A stretch of DNA of 64,000 nt from Histidinibacterium lentulum (GTDB lineage Bacteria > Pseudomonadota > Alphaproteobacteria > Rhodobacterales > Rhodobacteraceae). The notes beneath the pieces are model-generated. The model did not search any database. It was not told where the DNA came from and saw nothing but the letters and a program-made list of their open reading frames with translations. A program made the translations under genes and the position numbers. Below, piece by piece: positions 18,265-26,715 of this stretch. Within the stretch, counting starts at the first letter, position 1, and the number at the start of each line of letters is the position of its first letter. The stretch spans positions 62,001 to 126,000 of the forward strand of contig NZ_ML119083.1 of assembly GCF_003789055.1 (NCBI RefSeq). The letters are read 5' to 3'.

Positions 18265-18292
18265 CGGCGGCGGACCAGGCGAGGCGGCCCCG

Positions 18293-18751
18293 ATGACCGG
18301 CAGCGGCAGCGCAGGGGCGGGCCGGGGCGCCCGGGTGACCGCGGCGATCTCGGCGCCGGCATTCTGGCTCCGGGCGTTCGTCGGGTTCCTGACCGCGATG
18401 CCCATCGCCGTCGGGCTCGCGGCCTCGCTCGCGATCTCGTTCGACGGCGGCTTTCCTCCGCCGGCGGGACTGATCCTCGGGGTGATCGTGCAGGGGACGC
18501 CGAGGGCGTATTTGGTCTTCCTGATACCTGCGCTGCTGTGCCGTCTGCTGGTCGAGGCGGCGGGACCGTTCAGCCGATCCTCGGCCGTCGGCATGGGGGC
18601 CGGGACGGGGCTGCTCGGACTTGGGGCGATGTCGATGCTGTCGGGGTCCGAAGGTCCGCCCTTCGATGCGGTCATCCTGGCGGTGACCGTGTTTTCGGGC
18701 GCAGTGGCGGGACTGATCTGGCGGACCGTGGAAAGGCTTCTGGCGCAATGA
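18293..18751 (+). CDS. Small integral membrane protein of unknown function
   Basis: 152 residues with four hydrophobic segments (about 25-48, 58-82, 98-115 and 122-145). No domain recognised. Its stop overlaps the start of the ABC ATPase gene (ATGA), so it is probably translated with the importer and may be an accessory membrane component of it. Confidence 0.65.
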   Translation: MTGSGSAGAGRGARVTAAISAPAFWLRAFVGFLTAMPIAVGLAASLAISFDGGFPPPAGLILGVIVQGTPRAYLVFLIPALLCRLLVEAAGPFSRSSAVGMGAGTGLLGLGAMSMLSGSEGPPFDAVILAVTVFSGAVAGLIWRTVERLLAQ

Positions 18752-19560
18752 CGGGAGACATGCCGACCCCTGCGGGCTCCATGGGGGCGCCGGTGATCGC
18801 CGCAGAGGGGCTGAACCTGACGTTCCAGACGGCGGACGGTCCGGTCCATGCGCTGTCGGACGTGTCTCTGGCGATCGCTGGAGGCGAATTCGTCTCCTTC
18901 ATCGGGCCGTCGGGCTGCGGCAAGACCACCTTCCTGCGCTGCATCGCGGCGCTGGAGCAGCCGACGGGCGGAACGCTCTCTGTCAACGGGATGACGCCCG
19001 ATGCCGCGCGGAGGGCGCGGGCCTATGGCTATGTCTTCCAGGCGGCGGGGCTTTACCCCTGGCGCACCATCGGGCGGAACGTGGCACTGCCGCTGGAGAT
19101 CATGGGATTTCCGAAGGACGAGCAGGACTCCCGGGTCGCGCGGGTGCTCGAGATGGTGGAGCTGACGGGGTTCGAGAAGAAGTTTCCCTGGCAGCTATCC
19201 GGGGGGATGCAGCAGCGCGCCTCCATCGCGCGGGCGCTGGCGTTCGACGCGGACATCCTCCTGATGGACGAGCCGTTCGGCGCGCTCGACGAGATCGTGC
19301 GCGACCGGCTGAACGAGGAACTGCTGTCGCTCTGGGCGCGTACCGGCAAGACGGTGTGCTTCGTGACCCATTCGATCCCGGAGGCAGTATATCTGTCCAC
19401 GAAGATCGTGGTGATGAGCCCGCGCCCCGGGCGGATCACCGACGTGATCGACAGCCCCCTGCCGAAGGAACGTCCACTCGATATCCGCGACACGCCCGAG
19501 TTCCTGGCCCTTGCGCACCGGGTCCGGGAAGGACTGAGGGCGGGCCATGCCTATGAGTGA
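18748..19560 (+). CDS. ABC transporter ATP-binding protein, NitT/TauT/ThiZ type
   Basis: ATPase of 270 residues. It has Walker A GPSGCGKTT, Q-loop VFQAAGLYPWRT, signature LSGGMQQRASIARAL, Walker B ILLMDEPFGALDE and VTHSIPEAVYL. The PWRT and PFGALDE forms are typical of the nitrate/taurine/thiamine-precursor importers. It is the first core gene of an importer next to dihydropyrimidinase, so pyrimidines or their derivatives are the likely cargo. Confidence 0.9.
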   Translation: MTGDMPTPAGSMGAPVIAAEGLNLTFQTADGPVHALSDVSLAIAGGEFVSFIGPSGCGKTTFLRCIAALEQPTGGTLSVNGMTPDAARRARAYGYVFQAAGLYPWRTIGRNVALPLEIMGFPKDEQDSRVARVLEMVELTGFEKKFPWQLSGGMQQRASIARALAFDADILLMDEPFGALDEIVRDRLNEELLSLWARTGKTVCFVTHSIPEAVYLSTKIVVMSPRPGRITDVIDSPLPKERPLDIRDTPEFLALAHRVREGLRAGHAYE

Positions 19561-19610
19561 GGTGGCCGAATATACTGCGAACAGTCGGGAGGGGTTCCGA
19601 TCCCTGCCGT

Positions 19611-19629
19611 CGAAAGCCCGGGGCTTTCG
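19611..19629 (+). terminator. Hairpin inside the ABC importer operon
   Basis: CGAAAGCCCGGGGCTTTCG is a perfect inverted repeat with 9-base arms and a one-base centre, in the 114-base gap between ATPase and permease genes. No T-tract follows. It may be an mRNA stability or attenuation element rather than a full terminator. Confidence 0.45.
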
Positions 19630-19674
19630 CATTTCTCCCGCGGGATACTTCCGGCCAGAAAAGGCAGGACCGCC

Positions 19675-20616
19675 GTGAGAAAGGCCCTGCCGGTCCTCGT
19701 CGTGCTGGCCGCGATCCTCGGGATCTGGTGGCTGGCCGTGGCGCCCATGAACATCCGCATCGCCCTCGATGGCGCGGAACGGTCGGGCGCGGCGGTAGTG
19801 CCCGAAGGCGCGCGGGAGCGGCAGGAGGTGTCGGTCTGGGCGCTGATGGCGCGGAACCCTGACCTCGTGCCGCTGTCCTATGCGCAGGAGCGCCCGCGCC
19901 TTCCGACGCCGGGACAGGTGGCGACGGAGTTCTGGGACACGACCGGCGCCATGGCGCTCGACGGGCGGGCGATGTCGCGGCGGTCGCTGCTCTTTCACGC
20001 CTGGATCACGCTGCAGTCGACCTTCTGGGGCTTTCTGCTGGGCACGTCGCTGGGCATCGCGGGAGCCATCGGCATTGTCTACTCGCGCACGCTGAATCTG
20101 TCGCTGATGCCTTGGGCGATCATCAGCCAGACCATCCCGATCGTGGCGCTGGCGCCCATGATCATCGTGCTGGCAAGCCAGCTCGGCATCGAGGAGCGGG
20201 GCGTTCCGAAGGCGATCATCTCGGCCTATCTATGCTTCTTCCCGGTGCTCGTCGGCATGGTCTCGGGGCTGAGATCGCCCGCGGCTGCGCAGCTCGACCT
20301 CTTGCGGACCTACAGCGCCACGCCGTCGCAGGGCTTCTGGAAACTCCGCCTGCCGGCCTCGGTGCCGTACCTTTTCGCCTCGCTCAAGGTGGGGATCGCG
20401 GCGGCGCTGGTGGGCACCATCGTGGGCGAGCTGCCCACCGGGGCGATCCGCGGCCTCGGGGCGCGCATCCTGATCGGCGACCAGTTCGGCACGCCGCTGG
20501 CGATCTGGGCGGCGCTCTTCATGGCGGCGATCCTTGCGGGCGTGCTCGTCACGTTCCTCGACCTCGCCCAGCGGGTCACCCTGAGGCGCATGGGCCTCGC
20601 GGAGGCGGCCCGATGA
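19675..20616 (+). CDS. ABC transporter permease, NitT/TauT type
   Basis: Inner-membrane permease of 313 residues. It has an N-terminal helix (about 5-22), a long periplasmic insert of about 90 residues, then five or so helices. The EAA loop is recognisable in TYSATPSQGFWKLRLPASVP near residue 215. The GTG start at 19675 is preceded by AGGCAGGA. The four-base ATGA overlap with the next permease indicates coupling and a heterodimeric channel. Confidence 0.88.
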   Translation: MRKALPVLVVLAAILGIWWLAVAPMNIRIALDGAERSGAAVVPEGARERQEVSVWALMARNPDLVPLSYAQERPRLPTPGQVATEFWDTTGAMALDGRAMSRRSLLFHAWITLQSTFWGFLLGTSLGIAGAIGIVYSRTLNLSLMPWAIISQTIPIVALAPMIIVLASQLGIEERGVPKAIISAYLCFFPVLVGMVSGLRSPAAAQLDLLRTYSATPSQGFWKLRLPASVPYLFASLKVGIAAALVGTIVGELPTGAIRGLGARILIGDQFGTPLAIWAALFMAAILAGVLVTFLDLAQRVTLRRMGLAEAAR

Positions 20617-21461
20617 CCGCGCCGCTGTTCTTCGCGCTCCTGTTCTGGCTGGCGGCCTGGGGAGTGAACGTGAAGCTGGCCAATGCGCCGGGGCGCGACT
20701 CGCTCGGCGTGCGGATCGTCGTGCCGCTCCTGTTCGGCGCCGCGCTGATCGTGCTCTGGGAGGGGCTGGTGCGGCATTTCGAGGTGCTGCCCGTGATCCT
20801 GCCCGCGCCCTCGGTGGTCTGGGAGACGTTCCTTGCGTCCACGGAGATCCTGTGGGTCGACTTCCAGCAGACGGTCCTGAAGGGCGCGCTGCGCGGATAT
20901 GCGATCGGCTGCGCGGTCGCGGTGCTCTGCGCCATCGCCATCGACCGGTCCGCCTTCCTGACGCGGGGCCTTCTGCCGGTCGGCAATTTCGTCGCCGCGC
21001 TGCCGATCATCGGCATCGCGCCGATCCTCGTCAGCTGGTTCGGCTTCGACTGGCAGTCGAAGGCGGCGGTCGTCGTGGTCATGGTGTTCTTCCCGGTGCT
21101 GGTGAACACGGTGCAGGGCCTGCGCGAGGCGGATGCGATGCAGCGCGACCTGATGCGGACCTATGCGGCCAGCTACCGTCAGACGCTGTGGAAGCTGAGG
21201 CTGCCGGCGGCGATGCCCTTCGTGTTCAACGGACTGAAGATCGCCACGACGCTTGCCCTGATCGGCGCCATCGTTGCCGAATATTTCGGCTCTCCCACGC
21301 GCGGGATGGGCTTTCGCATCAGCATCAGCGTCGGCAGCTTGTCCATCGACCTCGTCTGGGCCGAGATAGCTGTCGCCGCTCTCGCGGGGACCGTGTTCTA
21401 CGGCCTCGTGGCATTCATCGAGAAGCGGGTGACATTCTGGCACCCGACCAACCGGAAGTGA
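20613..21461 (+). CDS. ABC transporter permease, NitT/TauT type
   Basis: Second permease of the importer, 282 residues with about seven hydrophobic segments. The EAA loop is TYAASYRQTLWKLRLPAAMP near residue 185, closely parallel to that of its partner. The N-terminal helix (FFALLFWLAAWGVNVKLANA) precedes the conserved LPAPSVVWETF region. ATG 20613 overlaps the previous stop. Confidence 0.9.
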   Translation: MTAPLFFALLFWLAAWGVNVKLANAPGRDSLGVRIVVPLLFGAALIVLWEGLVRHFEVLPVILPAPSVVWETFLASTEILWVDFQQTVLKGALRGYAIGCAVAVLCAIAIDRSAFLTRGLLPVGNFVAALPIIGIAPILVSWFGFDWQSKAAVVVVMVFFPVLVNTVQGLREADAMQRDLMRTYAASYRQTLWKLRLPAAMPFVFNGLKIATTLALIGAIVAEYFGSPTRGMGFRISISVGSLSIDLVWAEIAVAALAGTVFYGLVAFIEKRVTFWHPTNRK

Positions 21462-21502
21462 GGCCGGAGCAGGCACTACAGGACAACAGGGAAAGGCAGA
21501 AC

Positions 21503-22495
21503 ATGAAGTATATTGCACTCGGCGCCCTCGCGGCCCTGGGCGCGGCCGGAACGGCCGCCGCCCAAGACGACGTCACGCTGCAGCTGAAATGGGTCACGCA
21601 GGCCCAGTTCGCGGGCTATTATGTGGCCCTCGAGAACGGCTACTACGAGGAGGCCGGCCTCGACGTTACGATCCTGCCCGGCGGGCCGGACATCGCGCCC
21701 ACTCAGGTCATCGCCGGCGGCGGCGCGGACGTGGTCGTGGAGTGGATGCCCGCCGCCCTCGCCGCGCGGGAGCGGGGCCTGCCGCTGGTGAATATCGCAC
21801 AGCCGTTCAAATCCTCCGGCATGCAACTGACCTGCTGGGGCGACGTGGGGATCGAGAGCCCCGACGATCTGGACAATCGCACGCTCGGCGTCTGGTTCTT
21901 CGGCAACGAATACCCCTTCCTCAGCTGGATGTCACAGCTCGGGATGGCCACGGATGGCGCCGCCGAGGGATCGGTGGAGGTTCTTCGGCAGGGCTTCAAC
22001 GTCGATCCGCTGCTGCAACGGCAGGCGGATTGCATCTCGACCATGACCTACAACGAGTACTGGCAGGTCATTGATGCGGGCGTGACGCCCGAGGAGCTGG
22101 TGAACTTCCGGTACGAGGAGCAGGGCGTCGCCACACTGGAGGACGGGCTCTACGTCCTCGAGGAGAACCTCGAGGACCCGGCCTTCGTCGACAAGATGAC
22201 CCGCTTCGTCGCGGCCTCCATGGAAGGCTGGAAATGGGCCGAGGAGAACCCGGAAGAGGCGGCGATGATCGTGCTCGAGTACGACGAGACCGGCGCCCAG
22301 ACCGAGCAGCACCAGGTGCGGATGATGGGCGAGGTGGCGAAACTGACGGCAGGGTCCAACGGCGCGCTCGATCCGGCGGACTTCCAGCGGACGGTCGACA
22401 CGCTGCTCGCGGGTGGCTCCGACCCGGTCATCAGCGTGGACCCGGGCGACGCCGCCTGGACCCATGTCATCACTGATGCGGCGCTGATGAACTGA
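21503..22495 (+). CDS. ABC transporter substrate-binding protein, NMT1/ThiY-like
   Basis: Periplasmic binding protein of 330 residues with signal peptide MKYIALGALAALGAAGTAAA. The NMT1/THI5-like fold is shown by LQLKWVTQAQFAGYYVALENGYYEEAGLDV and by GGPDIAPTQVIAGGGADVVVEW (quoted in parts of the N-terminal 80 residues). Members bind thiamine precursors or pyrimidines; placement beside hydA and the rutR group argues for a pyrimidine. GAAAGG precedes ATG 21503. A strong hairpin follows the gene. Confidence 0.9.
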   Translation: MKYIALGALAALGAAGTAAAQDDVTLQLKWVTQAQFAGYYVALENGYYEEAGLDVTILPGGPDIAPTQVIAGGGADVVVEWMPAALAARERGLPLVNIAQPFKSSGMQLTCWGDVGIESPDDLDNRTLGVWFFGNEYPFLSWMSQLGMATDGAAEGSVEVLRQGFNVDPLLQRQADCISTMTYNEYWQVIDAGVTPEELVNFRYEEQGVATLEDGLYVLEENLEDPAFVDKMTRFVAASMEGWKWAEENPEEAAMIVLEYDETGAQTEQHQVRMMGEVAKLTAGSNGALDPADFQRTVDTLLAGGSDPVISVDPGDAAWTHVITDAALMN

Positions 22496-22503
22496 CGCCG
22501 CAA

Positions 22504-22528
22504 GGGCAGGCCGGGTCACGGCCTGCCC
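22504..22528 (+). terminator. Hairpin after the binding-protein gene
   Basis: A perfect 10-base stem (GGGCAGGCCG / CGGCCTGCCC) with a GGTCA loop starts nine bases after the stop codon at 22495. No T-tract follows, so it is a terminator-like or mRNA-end protecting structure separating the importer from ku. Confidence 0.6.
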
Positions 22529-22599
22529 GATCCGCGGGGCGCCTGCGGCCCGTGAAACCTTCGTCACGGCAGCGCGTTGCGGACGCAGGAGGTGCGACC

Positions 22600-23448
22600 A
22601 TGGCGTCACGCGCGGTCTGGAAGGGGCAGCTTCGCCTGTCCCTCGTGTCGATCCCGGTCGAGCTGCACAGCGCGACGCGATCCAACGCGAAGGTCTCCTT
22701 CCGGCAGATCCATGGCCCGTCCGGCCAGCGGGTGCGCTACGAGAAGACCGTTCCGGGCGTCGGCCCCGTCCCCTCCGACGAGATCCTGAAGGGATACGAG
22801 ACCGGTGACGGCGAGTATCTGCTGCTGGAGCCCGAGGAGATCGACGCGATCCGGCTGGAGACGAAGAAGACCCTGGAGCTGGTGCAGTTCGTCGGCGCCT
22901 GCGACATCCCCCCGATCTATTTCGACCGGCCCTACTACATCGTCCCCAGCGACGATCTGGCCGAGGACGCGTACCGCGTGGTGCGCGATGCGCTCAGGGA
23001 GAGCGAGAAGACCGGCCTCGGTCAGCTCACCATGCGCGGCAAGGAATATCTCTGCGCAATCCGGCCCTGCGGTGACGGGTTGCTGTTGGAAACGCTGCAC
23101 TATGCCGAGGAGCTGAAGAAGGCGGACCCGCTGTTTTCGGGAATCGCGGATGCGACGGCGGACAAGGATCTGCTGTCGGTAGCGACGGAGCTCATCGACC
23201 GCAAGACCTCGGCCTTCGACGCCTCGGCCTTCCACGACCGCTATGAGGATGCGCTGAAGGATCTGATCGAGGCCAAGCGCAAGAACCGCAAGACCCCCCG
23301 GGCCAAGGCCGGAGACGATACCGGCACCGGCGGCGGCGAGAACGTGGTGGATCTGATGGCGGCGCTGAAGGACAGCCTCAAGGCCGACAAGGGCGGCGGA
23401 AAGCAACCGCCGAAAAAGAAGGCCGCGCCCCGCAAGAAGTCGGCCTGA
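22600..23448 (+). CDS. ku: Non-homologous end joining protein Ku
   Basis: Prokaryotic Ku of 282 residues, which forms a homodimeric ring on DNA ends and recruits LigD. The core begins VWKGQLRLSLVSIPVEL and contains the typical KGYE...YLLLEPEEIDAI and DRPYYIVPS. The Lys-rich C-terminal tail (about residues 220-282) is the extension that aids DNA and ligase binding in other Ku proteins. ATG 22600 has an AGGAGGTG ribosome site. The ligD gene starts three bases after its stop. Confidence 0.96.
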   Translation: MASRAVWKGQLRLSLVSIPVELHSATRSNAKVSFRQIHGPSGQRVRYEKTVPGVGPVPSDEILKGYETGDGEYLLLEPEEIDAIRLETKKTLELVQFVGACDIPPIYFDRPYYIVPSDDLAEDAYRVVRDALRESEKTGLGQLTMRGKEYLCAIRPCGDGLLLETLHYAEELKKADPLFSGIADATADKDLLSVATELIDRKTSAFDASAFHDRYEDALKDLIEAKRKNRKTPRAKAGDDTGTGGGENVVDLMAALKDSLKADKGGGKQPPKKKAAPRKKSA

Positions 23449-23451
23449 CCC

Positions 23452-25881
23452 GTGTCCCGGCTGGAGACCTATATTGAGAAGCGCGATTTCGAGCGGACGC
23501 CCGAACCGGCCGGAGGCGCGCCGCAGCCCGGACTCGCCCTGCGCTATTCGATGCAGAACCACGACGCGCGGCGTCTGCACTGGGACCTGCGGCTGGAATG
23601 GGACGGCGTGCTTCTGAGCTGGGCGGTCACGAAGGGCCCATCGCTCGACCCCGGCGACAAGCGCCTGGCGGTGCAGACGGAGGATCATCCGCTGGACTAC
23701 CTGACCTTCGAGGGGATCATCCCTGCGGGCAATTACGGCGCGGGGACGGTGATGCTCTGGGACCTCGGCCACTGGCAGCCGCGCGGGGATGTCGCCGAGG
23801 GGCTGAAGAAGGGGCACCTGAAGTTTGCCCTGCACGGCGAGCGGATGACCGGCGGCTGGAGCCTCGTGCGGATGAAGCGCGAGGGCAAACGCGAGAACTG
23901 GCTCCTGATCAAGGAGGAAGACGAGGCGGCGCACCAGCCCGACCCGGTGGCGCGGCATGTGACCAGCGTTGCCACAAGGCGCAGCATGGAGGAGATCGCG
24001 CAGGACAGGCCCGATCGCCCCCAGCCCGAGCGCACGGGCGCGACGCCGCGCTGGCGGCAGCCGCAGCTTGCGACACTGACGGAGAACCTCGGCGACCCCG
24101 AGAGCCGTTGGCACGAGTTGAAATTCGACGGCTATCGTGCCCTTGCCGGCCTCGGGCGGCAGGGGCTGCGCCTCTACACGAGGAACGGTCACGACTGGAC
24201 GGAGAAGTTCGCGCAACTTGCCGGACCGTTCTTCGACCTGCCCTGCGATACCGCGCTGATCGACGGGGAGATCGTGGTGGGCGCGGGGCTCTATGGTTTC
24301 GGGCGATTGCAGAAGGCGATCAAGCTGGGCGGGCCGTTCACCTTCCAGGCCTTCGACCTGCTGCAACTCGACGGCGAGAGCCTGACGAGCTGGCCCCTGA
24401 CCGAGCGGCGCGCGGCGCTGGAAAAGCTGCTCAGGGATGCGCCTCCGCTGGGGCCGATCCAGACCTCCCCGGTCATCGAGGGCGATGCCGGACGGGCCTT
24501 TCGCGCGGTCTGCGAGAATGGCGGCGAGGGGCTGATTTCCAAACGGCGGGATGCCCCCTATCGGGGCGGGCGGGGCCGGGCCTGGGAAAAGGTCAAGTGC
24601 GTCAGGCGGGCCGAGTTCGTGATCCTCGGCTGGCAGAAGTCGGACAAGCGCGGCCGCCCTTTCGCCTCGCTGGCGCTGGGCGTGCAGGAGGCGGGCAGGC
24701 TGACCTATGTCGGGCAGGTCGGCACCGGCTGGGACACCGATACGATGGAAGAGATCGCCGCGCGGCTTCGCCCCCTCGCCCGCAAGACACCGCCCGCCGA
24801 GGTGCCGCAAGCAGAGGCGCGCGGCATGGAATGGGTCGCGCCGCGTCTGGTTGCGGAGGTGCGTTATGGCGAGATGACCGAGGACGGACGGCTGCGACAC
24901 CCGAGCTTCCTTGGTCTCCGCGAGGACAAGCCCGCCGATGAGGTCACGCGAGAGACGCCCGCCCGGTCTCTGAGTGCCGCCGCGACCGGCAGACCGCGGG
25001 TCGCGGGGGTCGCGATCAGTTCCGCCGACCGGCGGGTCTTTCCCAAGGCGGAGTTCACCAAGTTGGACGTGGCGGAGTACTACGCCCGGGCGGCCGACCG
25101 CCTGCTGGCCCAGGCCGCCGACCGGCCACTGTCGCTCGTGCGACTGCCCGAGGGGCTGGAGGGCGAGAGGTTCTTCCAGAAGCACGCGGGCAAAGGGTTT
25201 CCGAAGGCCATCGGGACCGTGCCGATCCGCGAGAAGGATGGCAGCACGCGCGACTACATATATGTGAGCGATGCCGGGGGGCTGGTGGGTGCGGCGCAGA
25301 TGGGGACCCTTGAATTTCACATCTGGGGCGCGCGCCGGGACCGGCTCGACCGGCCCGACCGCATGGTCTTCGACCTCGACCCGGACGAGGGGCTGGATTT
25401 CGCCGATGTCCGCGCGGCGGCCTTCGACCTGCGGGACCGGCTCGAGGACCTGGGCCTGTCGTCCGCGCCGCTTCTGACCGGGGGCAAGGGAGTTCATGTC
25501 GTCGTGCCCCTTCGCCGTACGGCGGGCTGGGAGACGATGACCCTTTTCAGCCGGACCTTCGCGCAGCTCTGCGCGCGTGACGAGCCGGACCGCTACGTCG
25601 CCACCATGTCGAAGGCGAAACGCAAGGGCCGCATCTTCATCGACTGGCTGCGCAACGAGCGCGGCTCGACTGCCATCGCGCCCTGGTCGTTGCGCGCGCG
25701 CCCCGGCGCGCCGGTGGCGGTGCCCGTGACCTGGGACGAGCTACCGGAAATGGAGCGCGCCGACCTCTACACGCTGGACACGGCATTGGAACGCGACCCG
25801 CAGACCGCCCCGCTCCCCAAGGCTGTCAGCCTGACGCGGGCGGTCGTCGATCGGCTGAGCGCGCGCGTGGACGGTAGCTGA
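23452..25881 (+). CDS. ligD: DNA ligase D (phosphoesterase-ligase-polymerase)
   Basis: Multidomain end-joining enzyme of 809 residues. Domain order is 3'-phosphoesterase (about 1-165, with HDARRLHWDLRLEW), ATP ligase (about 200-505, nucleotidyl Lys224 in KFDGYRA), then primase/polymerase (about 530-805, metal motif DLDPDEG and FIDWLRNERGST). It fills, trims and seals broken ends held by Ku. The start is GTG at 23452. PE-Lig-Pol is one of the known bacterial orders; mycobacterial LigD is arranged differently. Confidence 0.95.
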   Translation: MSRLETYIEKRDFERTPEPAGGAPQPGLALRYSMQNHDARRLHWDLRLEWDGVLLSWAVTKGPSLDPGDKRLAVQTEDHPLDYLTFEGIIPAGNYGAGTVMLWDLGHWQPRGDVAEGLKKGHLKFALHGERMTGGWSLVRMKREGKRENWLLIKEEDEAAHQPDPVARHVTSVATRRSMEEIAQDRPDRPQPERTGATPRWRQPQLATLTENLGDPESRWHELKFDGYRALAGLGRQGLRLYTRNGHDWTEKFAQLAGPFFDLPCDTALIDGEIVVGAGLYGFGRLQKAIKLGGPFTFQAFDLLQLDGESLTSWPLTERRAALEKLLRDAPPLGPIQTSPVIEGDAGRAFRAVCENGGEGLISKRRDAPYRGGRGRAWEKVKCVRRAEFVILGWQKSDKRGRPFASLALGVQEAGRLTYVGQVGTGWDTDTMEEIAARLRPLARKTPPAEVPQAEARGMEWVAPRLVAEVRYGEMTEDGRLRHPSFLGLREDKPADEVTRETPARSLSAAATGRPRVAGVAISSADRRVFPKAEFTKLDVAEYYARAADRLLAQAADRPLSLVRLPEGLEGERFFQKHAGKGFPKAIGTVPIREKDGSTRDYIYVSDAGGLVGAAQMGTLEFHIWGARRDRLDRPDRMVFDLDPDEGLDFADVRAAAFDLRDRLEDLGLSSAPLLTGGKGVHVVVPLRRTAGWETMTLFSRTFAQLCARDEPDRYVATMSKAKRKGRIFIDWLRNERGSTAIAPWSLRARPGAPVAVPVTWDELPEMERADLYTLDTALERDPQTAPLPKAVSLTRAVVDRLSARVDGS

Positions 25882-25961
25882 GCCCGATCGGCCTTAGCAT
25901 CGCGTCACGGAATCCTTTTGACAGACCGGGCCAAGCGGTGCTTTCGTACGGCCTGCAAGAA

Positions 25962-25974
25962 CCTGTCAGACAGG
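25962..25974. promoter_or_regulatory. FCD-GntR type operator
   Basis: CCTGTC-A-GACAGG is a perfect 6-base inverted repeat just upstream of the FCD-type GntR gene. Its TGTCNGACA core fits the TNGTNNNACNA pattern known for FadR-subfamily regulators. Autoregulation is inferred. Confidence 0.55.
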
Positions 25975-26715
25975 ATGCCGCGAACTGTGACCGAAAGACT
26001 GGCGAATGACATGATACCCGGCACACCGAAACCGGGGCGCGTCAACGACGTGATCGGTGCAGTCACTCGCCATATCCGGCACAAGGACCTGATGCCCGGC
26101 GATCGCCTGCCCAGCGAGGCGGCGCTCTCGAAGGAACTCTCTGTCTCCCGCCCCGTCGTGCGGGAGGCGCTGCGGTCGCTGGCCGCCATGCGGATCATCG
26201 AGCTCAATACCGGACGCCGGGCGACGGTGGCGCAGATCGACCACGGGCCACTGTCGCTGCTGCTGGAGCACGGCCTGAACACGGAGCAGATCAACGTCCA
26301 GCAGATCTACGACGTGCGGCGGACCATCGAGGGCCGGATCGTTGCACTGGCCGCCCTGAGGCGGACCGACGAGGAGGCGGAGGCGATCCTCGGTCACGCG
26401 CGGGCCATGCGGGGCGCCGAAGCGGACCCGCCCCGGATCATGGAGCACGATCTCGCCTTTCATGCGGCCATCGCGCGGGCGTCGCGCAACCCGGTCTTCG
26501 CCCTGATCGTGGGCGCCTTCGAGGGGATCACCCGCCAGACCTGGGCCATCGGCTGGCGGTCCCGCGTCTCGGAGGACGCGCGGCAGACCATGCTCGACAC
26601 CCACCTCGCCATGGCGGAGGCCATCGAGGCGGGCGACCCGGTGGAGGCCGCGCGGCTCATGGCGCTCCATTTCGACGAGAGCACGCGGGCGCTGCTCGAT
26701 GCGGGACTCGCGTGA
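25975..26715 (+). CDS. GntR family regulator, FadR/FCD type
   Basis: Regulator with a winged helix (GDRLPSEAALSKELSVSRPV then VREALRSLAAM) and an all-helical FCD effector domain whose metal/ligand residues lie in MEHDLAFHAAIARAS and HLAMAEAIEAGD. Such proteins usually sense acid sugars or carboxylates. The start is uncertain: ATG 25975 touches the palindrome and has a poor ribosome site, while ATG 26011 would leave the usual short lead before the helix. Its stop overlaps the start of the enolase-superfamily gene, so it very likely regulates this operon. Confidence 0.87.
   Translation: MPRTVTERLANDMIPGTPKPGRVNDVIGAVTRHIRHKDLMPGDRLPSEAALSKELSVSRPVVREALRSLAAMRIIELNTGRRATVAQIDHGPLSLLLEHGLNTEQINVQQIYDVRRTIEGRIVALAALRRTDEEAEAILGHARAMRGAEADPPRIMEHDLAFHAAIARASRNPVFALIVGAFEGITRQTWAIGWRSRVSEDARQTMLDTHLAMAEAIEAGDPVEAARLMALHFDESTRALLDAGLA

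Noticed and set aside
21503-22495. Thiamine-precursor importer with a TPP riboswitch
   Set aside because: No TPP riboswitch-like sequence upstream, and the neighbours are pyrimidine catabolic genes.
22606-25497. Very long minus-strand open frame (963 codons) opposite ku and ligD
   Set aside because: It has no recognisable domains and lies antisense to two certain genes; long antisense frames are common in DNA of this GC content.
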